From: Pseudomonadota bacterium | GTDB taxonomy: Bacteria; Pseudomonadota; Alphaproteobacteria; Rhodobacterales; Rhodobacteraceae | DNA length: 12,834 bases | Direction: 5' to 3' | Assembly (NCBI GenBank): GCA_027623875.1 | Contig: JAQBUS010000014.1 | Span: 1 to 12,834, forward strand | Shown: positions 7,106-12,834 of the stretch, piece by piece | Layout of the letters: each line of letters begins with the position of its first letter | Position numbering within the stretch: the first letter of the stretch is position 1 | The notes under the pieces: model-generated | Told to the model about the DNA's origin: nothing | The model's input: the letters and a program-made list of their open reading frames with translations, nothing else | The model's database searches: none | Position numbers and translations under genes: made by a program

Positions 7106-7789
7106 TTAATCTTTTGTCACCCCGGTTTTGCGGGCAACTCCGTCGATAACCAACTTAGGCTCCTCTCCAACCCCAACAAGGGTAGGCCTGTTCTTCAGAT
7201 AACTTATAACACCTGGAAGAGTTTCGATTTCATGCATAAGAAGTTTGATATTTGGATAATCATCTAGCAAATTTTTGTCGAGAGTTTGTGCTAAAGATAT
7301 ATGGTGATACGCACCAAAATCACAATAATAAGGACCTGAACCAAAAAAATATGTTCCTGAAGAGCGTTTTAAAATACGTTCAAAATTTGAAAGGGTTCCA
7401 GATAGACCTTCAAGTAAAGCGGCTCTTTTTTTCTCGTAATCTTCTCCGACGGCAAAATTTATTGTTGGGTTAAGAGGGAAAAACATTTCTTGAGTGGTTT
7501 CAAAAACAGCATCAACTTCTGCTGCTAGTATTTCGTTATCAGGAACAATATTTGCAAGTTTGGCTACATACCGAACGATCGAACCACTCTGAGAAACGTG
7601 TGTTTTATCATTAATTACAAGAACAGGAAGCTGATTGAAGGGAACACTTTCCTTTGCTTCACCCCAAGGTTTTTTGTAAAAATCCCAAGCCATTATATAA
7701 GAGTACTTAATGCCCGCATAATGCATTATCATTTGGGGAGTCTCTGCTAGTGCTCGCATTTTAAAGTAGATTAGTTTTAGTTCTGCCAT
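7106..7789 (-). CDS. Glutathione S-transferase family protein, sigma-like
   Basis: This is a cytosolic glutathione-dependent enzyme. In this setting it could isomerise a cis ring-fission product, as maleylpyruvate or maleylacetoacetate isomerases do, or detoxify a reactive intermediate. The 227-residue protein has a thioredoxin-fold N-terminal domain (1-80) and a helical C-terminal domain (85-205). Tyr8 in LIYFKMRALAE is placed like the catalytic Tyr of sigma/alpha/mu GSTs. FNQLPVLVI carries the cis-Pro55, and VSQSGSIVRYVA supplies Gln67-Ser68, which bind the glutathione gamma-glutamyl group. Asp157 in YYCDFGAYHH fits the conserved helix-cap position. The N-terminus looks sigma-class rather than zeta-class (no SSCSxRVR motif), so a direct maleylpyruvate isomerase assignment is not supported. 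A strong AGGAG lies 8 nt before the ATG. It follows the PLP lyase gene by 35 nt, probably in one transcript. Confidence 0.85.
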   Translation of the reverse strand: MAELKLIYFKMRALAETPQMIMHYAGIKYSYIMAWDFYKKPWGEAKESVPFNQLPVLVINDKTHVSQSGSIVRYVAKLANIVPDNEILAAEVDAVFETTQEMFFPLNPTINFAVGEDYEKKRAALLEGLSGTLSNFERILKRSSGTYFFGSGPYYCDFGAYHHISLAQTLDKNLLDDYPNIKLLMHEIETLPGVISYLKNRPTLVGVGEEPKLVIDGVARKTGVTKD

Positions 7790-7824
7790 CTTTTCTGCTC
7801 CTAACTTTTATTGCTAAATATGAC

Positions 7825-8898
7825 CTAGGTTTTTATAGATCCCTCGGATAGGAATGTTAAAATCTTACTATCATTTCCTAAGTTGAATAAACCCTCCTTG
7901 CGGCTAAGATATGCTGCGGCGAAGCCGGCACCGCCAGAAGGGGATGTATCTAGACTGTATTTGCTAAGAATTGGTAACATTTCCTCAACTTCCATGTCTG
8001 TTAGTGTAACAAAATAGTTGCTGGTCTTTGTAAGACTTTCCAAAGCCACTAATGATGCAATCTTGCAGTCGAGCCTACCCATTGAAGAAGCCCCACCCCC
8101 GACGTCAATTAGGTGTCCTGCTTTTACCGCCTCTAGTAAAGCCGCAGCAATCTCTGGTTCTACAATTATTATTTGTGGCGGGTCTTTAAAAAACTTTCTA
8201 ATATACCCTGCCATTGCAGCAGCAAATCCACCTACACCGGCTTGTAGAAACACATGGGTAGGAGTCTCGGGGCAGGCCTCACACGCTTCTTGTGCTGCGA
8301 CCAGATACCCTTGCATTACGTTAACTCCGCCGTAGTTACCTTCCCAAGTTGAATCAGACAAAAGAGTCCACCCATTAGTTTGTGCTGCGTCAATCGCGGC
8401 ATCCATACTTTCTTCGTATGTCTCTCCGGAGATAAAAACTTTTGCGCCATAAGTTCTTAATCTATCTCCAAAAGATGTGGGAACTGCTGTACTGAGGTAG
8501 ATAACTGCCTTAGCACCAAAAACTTTTGCGCCTGCTACTATTGAAAGACCATGGTTTCCTGCACTTGCTGAAACAAAGACGCGGCCAGAGAGTGTTTTAC
8601 TCCACTCAGTATCTGTAGAGTTTTTATTTTTTATTATGGCTGCTTCTTGAGCGATTACGAAAGCGGCGCCTAGGGCCTTAAAGCTTCCGAGCCCCATTCG
8701 GTTTCTTTCATCTTTAAACCACATTGAAGAAACGCCCATTTCTTTAGCAAGTGAGGGTTCACTTACAAGAGGTGTTTTAAGTGCCTTTGGGCAATGTTTT
8801 AGAAGTGTGTTAACAGCTTCAACATCTAAACTTATTTCTGGTACTCCAGGTTGCTGAAGTCCGATATTAAGATAGGAATTCTTTAAAAATTTAATCAT
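7825..8898 (-). CDS. PLP-dependent lyase, diaminopropionate ammonia-lyase-like
   Basis: This fold-type II PLP enzyme is expected to catalyse alpha,beta-elimination from an amino acid, releasing ammonia and a 2-oxo acid. The 357-residue protein follows the DpaL/YgeX pattern: KTPL near residue 41, FKDERNRMGLGSFKALG with the Schiff-base Lys74 (E. coli Lys77), SASAGNHG at residues 110-117, the family-typical DSTWEGNYGG and NVMQGY blocks (182-198), the PLP-phosphate loop QAGVGGFAAA (219-228), and IIIVEP with DVGGGASS. Asp182 aligns with E. coli Asp189. E. coli Asp120, the residue assigned to D-isomer deprotonation, is Ala113 here, giving a threonine-dehydratase-like SAGNH. It is about 40 residues shorter than E. 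coli DpaL, mostly in the linker regions and C-terminus. AAGGA precedes the ATG by 9 nt. Diaminopropionate itself may not be the substrate. Confidence 0.8.
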   Translation of the reverse strand: MIKFLKNSYLNIGLQQPGVPEISLDVEAVNTLLKHCPKALKTPLVSEPSLAKEMGVSSMWFKDERNRMGLGSFKALGAAFVIAQEAAIIKNKNSTDTEWSKTLSGRVFVSASAGNHGLSIVAGAKVFGAKAVIYLSTAVPTSFGDRLRTYGAKVFISGETYEESMDAAIDAAQTNGWTLLSDSTWEGNYGGVNVMQGYLVAAQEACEACPETPTHVFLQAGVGGFAAAMAGYIRKFFKDPPQIIIVEPEIAAALLEAVKAGHLIDVGGGASSMGRLDCKIASLVALESLTKTSNYFVTLTDMEVEEMLPILSKYSLDTSPSGGAGFAAAYLSRKEGLFNLGNDSKILTFLSEGSIKT

Positions 8899-9106
8899 AA
8901 AAATAAATCCTTACTGAACAAAAATTAGAGCCAGGTTTTTAAATTATATTGCATGTCCTTAAAGCGACGCGCAATTAATGTCAAAGTTGATGTTGGGAAC
9001 TGATAAGGTTTGGTAATTATTGGCTGGTTTAAGCCTGGCGTAGTGTGATCTACTTTATAGTACTACAAGGTCATATAAGTGATTTGGGGCTGCATATTTG
9101 TGCTTT
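8899..9106 (-). other. 208-nt intergenic gap between the permease and lyase genes
   Basis: This is the longest non-coding stretch. I see no convincing small gene and no hairpin with a U-tract after the permease stop. The foldable pieces are weak: TACT-TTAT-AGTA at 9051-9062, nested in a longer GTAGT...ACTAC inverted pair, and a 4-bp GGCT...AGCC pair near 9021-9034. Promoter-like hexamers for the lyase are listed separately. The gap probably holds the control region for the catabolic half of the cluster, but no operator can be defined. Confidence 0.5.
8943..8984 (-). promoter_or_regulatory. Promoter-like hexamers upstream of the PLP lyase gene
   Basis: On the minus strand a perfect TATAAT lies at 8943-8948, 44 nt before the lyase ATG, and a perfect TTGACA lies at 8979-8984. 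They are 30 bp apart, too far to form one sigma70 promoter, and neither has a good partner at 16-18 bp. TATAAT may be an activator-dependent -10, with the upstream element bound by a regulator, or either match may be chance in AT-rich DNA. It is the best promoter candidate for the lyase-GST pair. Confidence 0.3.
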
Positions 9107-9976
9107 CTACGAAGTAGATTCTCTTACATCTAAAGTATCTCTGAGGCTGTCACCTAAGAAATTAATTGATAAAACGACCAACATTATTGCTAACCCTGGG
9201 TATACACCTAGCCACCAGGCTTGACTTATGAAGCTTCGTCCATCAGCCAAAATAAGGCCCCAAGTAGGCGTATTTGCTCCCACACCAAGCCCTAGAAAAG
9301 ACAAAGAGGCTTCTCCTAAAATGGCATAGGAGACACTGACTGTCCCTTGAACAATTAGAGGCGCGGCCGAATTTGGTAAAATGTGTCTTATCATAATTCG
9401 CCAGCTTGAAAAACCTTGTACTTTGGCAGCATCTACAAATTGCTCTTGCTTTAAAGTTAGAACCATCGATCTTGCAATGCGAGCAAAGTCATCTAAAAAT
9501 GCTAGAGATATTGCAACAATAACGTTTAGTAACCCGGTTCCGAAGACCGCAACTAAATAAACAGCTATTATAAAGTTAGGGAATGCCCACTGTAAATCGA
9601 TATAGCGCATAATTATCATATCTACCCATCCACCATAGTATCCCGCGAGTAGACCAAGAATGACACCAAAGAAAAGTGAAATAATAACAGTACTAATTCC
9701 GACGAATAAAGAAATTTGAGTTCCCCAAAGTATTCGAGATAGCAGATCTCTTCCTAAGTCATCTGTTCCAAGAAGATGGCTCAGAGAAGGAGAATGCATC
9801 ATATCTAGGGTCATCTCGTTTGGATCATATGGAGCAATCCAGGGCGCTAAGATTGCTGACAAAATGAATAGGCTGAGAACGATTAGGCCAAACTGGGCTT
9901 TTCTGTCTTTACATAGCACAGAGTACAGCCGTGACATTCCCGTTATTTCTGTATCTGACCTTTCCATGTGTTCCAT
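9107..9976 (-). CDS. Peptide-type ABC transporter permease, DppC/OppC family
   Basis: This is one of two inner-membrane channel subunits of a dipeptide/oligopeptide-type ABC importer and pairs with the DppB-like protein encoded just upstream. The 289-residue protein has a cytoplasmic N-terminus, a first membrane helix at about residues 28-48, and the family hallmark HLLGTDDLGRDLLSRILWG at residues 67-85. Further membrane segments follow near 87-113, 135-160, 205-230 and 255-275. The EAA coupling loop that contacts the ATPase is FVDAAKVQGFSSWRIM (180-195), and LGEASLSFLGLGV lies at 220-232. The ATG shares its A with the preceding stop (TAATG), and TAGG lies 8 nt ahead. A second Met at residue 4 is a possible alternative start. 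Substrate class (peptide, nickel, glutathione, opine or other) cannot be decided from the permease. Confidence 0.93.
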   Translation of the reverse strand: MEHMERSDTEITGMSRLYSVLCKDRKAQFGLIVLSLFILSAILAPWIAPYDPNEMTLDMMHSPSLSHLLGTDDLGRDLLSRILWGTQISLFVGISTVIISLFFGVILGLLAGYYGGWVDMIIMRYIDLQWAFPNFIIAVYLVAVFGTGLLNVIVAISLAFLDDFARIARSMVLTLKQEQFVDAAKVQGFSSWRIMIRHILPNSAAPLIVQGTVSVSYAILGEASLSFLGLGVGANTPTWGLILADGRSFISQAWWLGVYPGLAIMLVVLSINFLGDSLRDTLDVRESTS

Positions 9977-10923
9977 TATGAATACCTAATTCTAGGGTCA
10001 ATAATTGCGTAGAGAAGGTCAACGAATAGGTTTGATAAAACAAAAATTGCTGAAACTACTAAAACAGCCCCCTGAACGACTGGATAATCTCTATTAAGTA
10101 TACCCTGAATTAATACACGTCCCAAACCCTTTATTGCGAAGACATTTTCTACAACGACTGCACCAGATATAAGAAGGGCAAAGGCTATACCAATTACAGT
10201 TATAACTGGAATAAGTGCATTGGGAAGGGCGTGCTTAATTAACAAAGTCCAGTCTTTTAAGCCCTTAGAAGTTGCAAACCTCATATAGTCAGCTTGTAAA
10301 ACCTCTAGCATAGAGGAACGTATCATTCTTGCTATAATGGCAGAAAAACCAGTCCCAACAGCTATAGATGGTAAAATTAAATGGCTAAACCAGGGCCAAA
10401 AACCTTCTGAAAGAGGAGAGTAACCAATTGCTGGGAGCCAGTGTAGATTAGCAGCAAAAACAATTATAAGTAGAATTGCTAACCAGAAGTCTGGCATAGA
10501 CAGCCCTAGAAAAGCAAAAAAAGAGACCACATGATCGGTTGTTGTATTTTTTTTGGTTGCAGAAAGAATTCCTGCAGGAACAGCAATGATTAAGGCAATT
10601 ATAAAAGAAATGAGAGCTAAAGATAAGGTACGAGGAAGGGCTTGAAGAATAATTGTTGATACAGGTTGGTTCGAACCATATATTGAAGCACCTAGGTCGC
10701 CATGTAACATATTTTTGAACCACATGAAAAACTGCACTGAGACTGGTTTGTCAAATCCAAACCTCTTCACCATTGCTATGCGGGCCTCTTCGCTACCTGC
10801 ATCAGCTAACATGGCTGCGATTGGATCCCCTGGCACGAGTCGAAGCATAAAAAACACTAGGGTAGCGACCGCTAGCATAACTAATATAGCTCCAATGAAA
10901 CGTTTAAGAATATAGGTTATCAT
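9976..10923 (-). CDS. Peptide-type ABC transporter permease, DppB/OppB family
   Basis: This is the first inner-membrane permease of the importer. The 315-residue protein begins with the usual DppB helix (YILKRFIGAILVMLAVATLV) followed by MLRLVPGDP at residues 26-34. It has the periplasmic GFDKPVSVQF and HGDLGAS segments (56-80) and further membrane helices near 98-122, 132-158, 183-200, 233-258 and 285-307. The EAA loop for ATPase docking is ADYMRFATSKGLKDW (211-225), and the C-terminus has the typical YAIIDPRIRY. The start is the only one that retains the full first helix, yet there is no Shine-Dalgarno: just 7 A/T bases separate the ATG from a strong hairpin at 10931-10954. Output of the permeases is probably set low relative to the binding protein. 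It overlaps the DppC-like gene by one base. Confidence 0.93.
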   Translation of the reverse strand: MITYILKRFIGAILVMLAVATLVFFMLRLVPGDPIAAMLADAGSEEARIAMVKRFGFDKPVSVQFFMWFKNMLHGDLGASIYGSNQPVSTIILQALPRTLSLALISFIIALIIAVPAGILSATKKNTTTDHVVSFFAFLGLSMPDFWLAILLIIVFAANLHWLPAIGYSPLSEGFWPWFSHLILPSIAVGTGFSAIIARMIRSSMLEVLQADYMRFATSKGLKDWTLLIKHALPNALIPVITVIGIAFALLISGAVVVENVFAIKGLGRVLIQGILNRDYPVVQGAVLVVSAIFVLSNLFVDLLYAIIDPRIRYS

Positions 10924-10930
10924 TTATTTT

Positions 10931-10954
10931 GGGCGGACAACTAAATGTCCGCCC
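10931..10954 (-). promoter_or_regulatory. Intercistronic hairpin between binding-protein and permease genes
   Basis: A perfect 9-bp inverted repeat (GGGCGGACA / TGTCCGCCC, seven G-C pairs) encloses a 6-base loop. It lies within the 41-nt gap after the binding-protein stop. Its 3' edge in the transcript is 7 nt before the permease ATG, where a Shine-Dalgarno would be. The bases after it are AAAATAA in the direction of transcription, so it is not a classical intrinsic terminator. Such hairpins after binding-protein genes (as in malE-malF) are known to stabilise the upstream mRNA and lower permease expression, and I infer the same here. Confidence 0.7.
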
Positions 10955-10964
10955 CCTTTCTGAT

Positions 10965-12740
10965 TTAGCTTAAAGAAATTCGATCTAGCTCATGTAGACC
11001 AGGGATCCTTGCATCATTTGGTACATTTAATTTATTATTATAAACTAAGATATCAACTGGATGGTATAAAAATCCACATGCTACTTTATTAGAGGTAATA
11101 GCATTAGCTTCTTGAACTAGTTTCTTCCTTTCAGAGGGATCAGCTGTAATAGATTGTTTAGCAATTGCTGCATCAGCTTGATCTGAGCTCCAAAAACCGA
11201 AAGGATGAAGTTCTTTATTACGGGCACTCCCGTTAAATTTAGAATTTGTTTGCATCCAATCTATGATGCCATCATCTGGGTCATAGTCGCCTCCAGAGCC
11301 ACCAAGTCTCAAATCAAAGTCCATTTTATTAAACTCTTCAATACCAACAGAAAAGTCTTTTGCATCGACTTCAACTGTTATGCCAAGAACTTTCTTGTAG
11401 ATATTTGCTATAACAAGCCCATCACGTTTTGTGTTGGGAGTGGTTTGAAGTTTTAACGTTGGAAACCCCTTTCCGCCAGGATAACCGGCTGCTGCTAGTA
11501 ATGCCTGTGCGCCCTCGGGGTCGTATGCTTGTTCAGATGTGCTCGATAAAGTGTCATCGAAATAGTAGCCCATCGCGGGATTAATTGTTCCGTGGGCAGG
11601 AACTCCATATCCAAACTTGGCTTGAGTGACGAATAGATCTCGGTCCAGAGCTTTAACTAAAGCCAATCTAACCATGAAACCCTTTTCCTTCTTGAGCTCC
11701 TCAATAGGTTTGTTGAAATTATCAACACGCATGAAGTCTCTCCAGGGATTAATCCAGACAGATTGAAAGCCGGGCCCTGGTTTTATATCAACAGTTAAGC
11801 TTGAATTAGACTTAAAGCGCTCTACTAATTGAGATGGAACTGGATTTCCACCGATATAGTCCACATCTCCAGCCTCCAAGGCTGCAGCTAGGGGTTCGGT
11901 TCCATCAACAGGTGTGATAGTAATTTTATCTAATTTTGGTCTATCTGAATCGTAATAGTTAGCAAACTTTTCAAGAACAACCCCTTGACCCAATACATGG
12001 CTTGTTATCATATATGGCCCTGTTCCTACTGGAGCGAGACCATACGCAGCTTCTCCTAGGGCTTCTATTCCACCTCTTGAAACTATAGTCATGGCTCTAC
12101 CGGATGCACGCTCTAGTGCTTTAGTTAGAAAGCTTGCTTGAGGTTTGGCTAGTATGAACTTTACTTGATGATCATTTAGTTTAACAGCCTCGTTAACATT
12201 TCCAATCACCCTACTATGAATTGATTTTTCAGGATTTTTTGAGCGGTTGAATGTATAGAGCACATCATCAGAATCAAATTTGTCGCCGTTATGAAAGGTG
12301 ACGCCCTGTCTTAAAGTGATTGTATATTCAAGACCATCAGAAGATACATCCCAACTTTCCGCTAAATCCCCTTGAGCTACGAGTGAGTTATCGATGTGCA
12401 TAAGACCGCTTAAAACGTTTGAGGCTATTTGAAATTGGAGCACTTGATTTATGCGAGCTGGATCTAGTGTAACTATCTCACCCACCCCTGCCCAAGCGCA
12501 GCGCAAGTGCCCTCCACCATGACTGCCAGCCAGGACTGCTTTGGGTGCCAAGCCCGGCAGTACTTGTGCGAGTGTTAGTCCACCGGCTGCCGCCATCAAT
12601 CGAAGGGTGGCCCTCCTTGATAACTGTGGCCCGCCTATTTCATCTTTTGACAGCCCGAAAAGAGGGTCTTTAGAATCGAAATCGTGAGCAGTTTTCAATT
12701 CCTTTTCAGCTTGCCTTCTTATTTTAGAAAAATCTGACAT
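10965..12740 (-). CDS. Tat-exported ABC substrate-binding protein, DppA/OppA (SBP_bac_5) family
   Basis: This is the periplasmic receptor that delivers substrate to the adjacent DppB/DppC-type permeases. The 591-residue protein starts with a 40-residue charged n-region, then a twin-arginine signal SRRATLRLM (Arg42-Arg43), a hydrophobic stretch to about residue 62, and a likely cleavage after AVLA71. The mature part has the family opening LAESWDVSSDGLEYTITLRQ at residues 126-145, then GVTFHNGDKFDSDDVLYTF, VGTGPY and NYYDSDRPKLDKI, and ends without membrane anchor or lipobox. Size fits family 5 binding proteins (500-600). Tat export implies folding in the cytoplasm. The n-region is longer than usual, but no later start keeps the RR motif intact with a better ribosome site, since the ATG has GGGAG about 9 nt upstream. 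Ligand unknown: DppA relatives bind peptides, opines, glutathione, heme or sugars. Confidence 0.92.
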   Translation of the reverse strand: MSDFSKIRRQAEKELKTAHDFDSKDPLFGLSKDEIGGPQLSRRATLRLMAAAGGLTLAQVLPGLAPKAVLAGSHGGGHLRCAWAGVGEIVTLDPARINQVLQFQIASNVLSGLMHIDNSLVAQGDLAESWDVSSDGLEYTITLRQGVTFHNGDKFDSDDVLYTFNRSKNPEKSIHSRVIGNVNEAVKLNDHQVKFILAKPQASFLTKALERASGRAMTIVSRGGIEALGEAAYGLAPVGTGPYMITSHVLGQGVVLEKFANYYDSDRPKLDKITITPVDGTEPLAAALEAGDVDYIGGNPVPSQLVERFKSNSSLTVDIKPGPGFQSVWINPWRDFMRVDNFNKPIEELKKEKGFMVRLALVKALDRDLFVTQAKFGYGVPAHGTINPAMGYYFDDTLSSTSEQAYDPEGAQALLAAAGYPGGKGFPTLKLQTTPNTKRDGLVIANIYKKVLGITVEVDAKDFSVGIEEFNKMDFDLRLGGSGGDYDPDDGIIDWMQTNSKFNGSARNKELHPFGFWSSDQADAAIAKQSITADPSERKKLVQEANAITSNKVACGFLYHPVDILVYNNKLNVPNDARIPGLHELDRISLS

Positions 12741-12759
12741 TTTTTATACTCCCTATGTG

Positions 12760-12834
12760 TTAGTTTAGCGTTTCAATTGTATTTACGGCAAAGCAGGCCG
12801 CTAGATGATCTGACGATAGGCCAGAAGCTTGTGG
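12760..12834 (-). CDS. C-terminal end of an oligopeptide-type ABC ATPase (rest outside window)
   Basis: Reading the minus strand from the window edge gives 24 open codons (PQASGLSSDHLAACFAVNTI, then ETLN) before a TAA at 12760-12762. A DHLAACF-like stretch just before the stop resembles the (G/D)HxVACH tail of DppD/DppF ATPases, where an iron-sulfur-type C-terminal extension ends. It lies 19 nt upstream of the binding-protein start and is on the same strand, so it is very likely a component of the same importer. The nucleotide-binding domain is beyond the window, so this rests on a short tail and position only. Confidence 0.6.
   Translation of the reverse strand, partial: PQASGLSSDHLAACFAVNTIETLN

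Noticed and set aside
7106..7789. Calling the GST a maleylpyruvate or maleylacetoacetate isomerase
   Set aside because: The zeta-class active-site motif (SSCSxRVR) is absent and the N-terminus is Tyr-type, so only the broad GST family is supported.
7082..10953. Shared 10-mer AATGTCCGCC at 7082-7091 and at 10944-10953 (half of the hairpin)
   Set aside because: The 7082 copy has no complementary arm nearby, and one 10-base match in a window of this size is weak evidence for a repeat family.

Overview
The window reads as a slice of an AT-rich (about 40% GC by eye, not counted) Gram-negative chromosome. An Entner-Doudoroff operon zwf-pgl-edd-eda, a Tat-exported periplasmic binding protein of the DppA type and an aromatic-catabolism cluster together suggest a proteobacterium, most likely an alphaproteobacterium from a marine or otherwise streamlined lineage. 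That placement is inferred from gene content and base composition. No rRNA, tRNA, mobile element, CRISPR array or integrase is visible.

Left part (1-3637, plus strand): the last 170 codons of glucose-6-phosphate dehydrogenase (zwf), then 6-phosphogluconolactonase (pgl), 6-phosphogluconate dehydratase (edd) and KDPG aldolase (eda). Junctions are overlapping or nearly so (GTGA between zwf and pgl, 3 nt between pgl and edd, TAATG between edd and eda). This is a complete route from glucose-6-phosphate to pyruvate and glyceraldehyde-3-phosphate. No gnd lies in the window.

Right part (3685-12834, minus strand, read right to left): the C-terminal tail of an oligopeptide-type ABC ATPase, a Tat-signal substrate-binding protein, two DppB/DppC-type permeases, then after a 208-nt gap a PLP-dependent lyase of the diaminopropionate ammonia-lyase family and a sigma-like glutathione S-transferase. 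After another 105-nt gap come a two-domain VOC extradiol-dioxygenase-like protein, a fumarylacetoacetate-hydrolase-family enzyme and a MhpA-type FAD monooxygenase. The two blocks converge at 3638-3684.

The minus-strand genes look like an import-and-degrade module: uptake of a small peptide-like or amino-acid-like compound, beta-elimination or deamination by the PLP enzyme, ring hydroxylation, extradiol ring cleavage, possible glutathione-dependent isomerisation, and C-C hydrolysis by the FAH enzyme. Two enzymes depart from their families at catalytic positions: Tyr to Phe in the dioxygenase, and Asp120 to Ala in the lyase relative to the E. coli enzyme. A perfect 9-bp hairpin lies between the binding-protein gene and the first permease, where a ribosome binding site would be expected. 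The substrate cannot be read from sequence, and I know of no described pathway with exactly this gene set.
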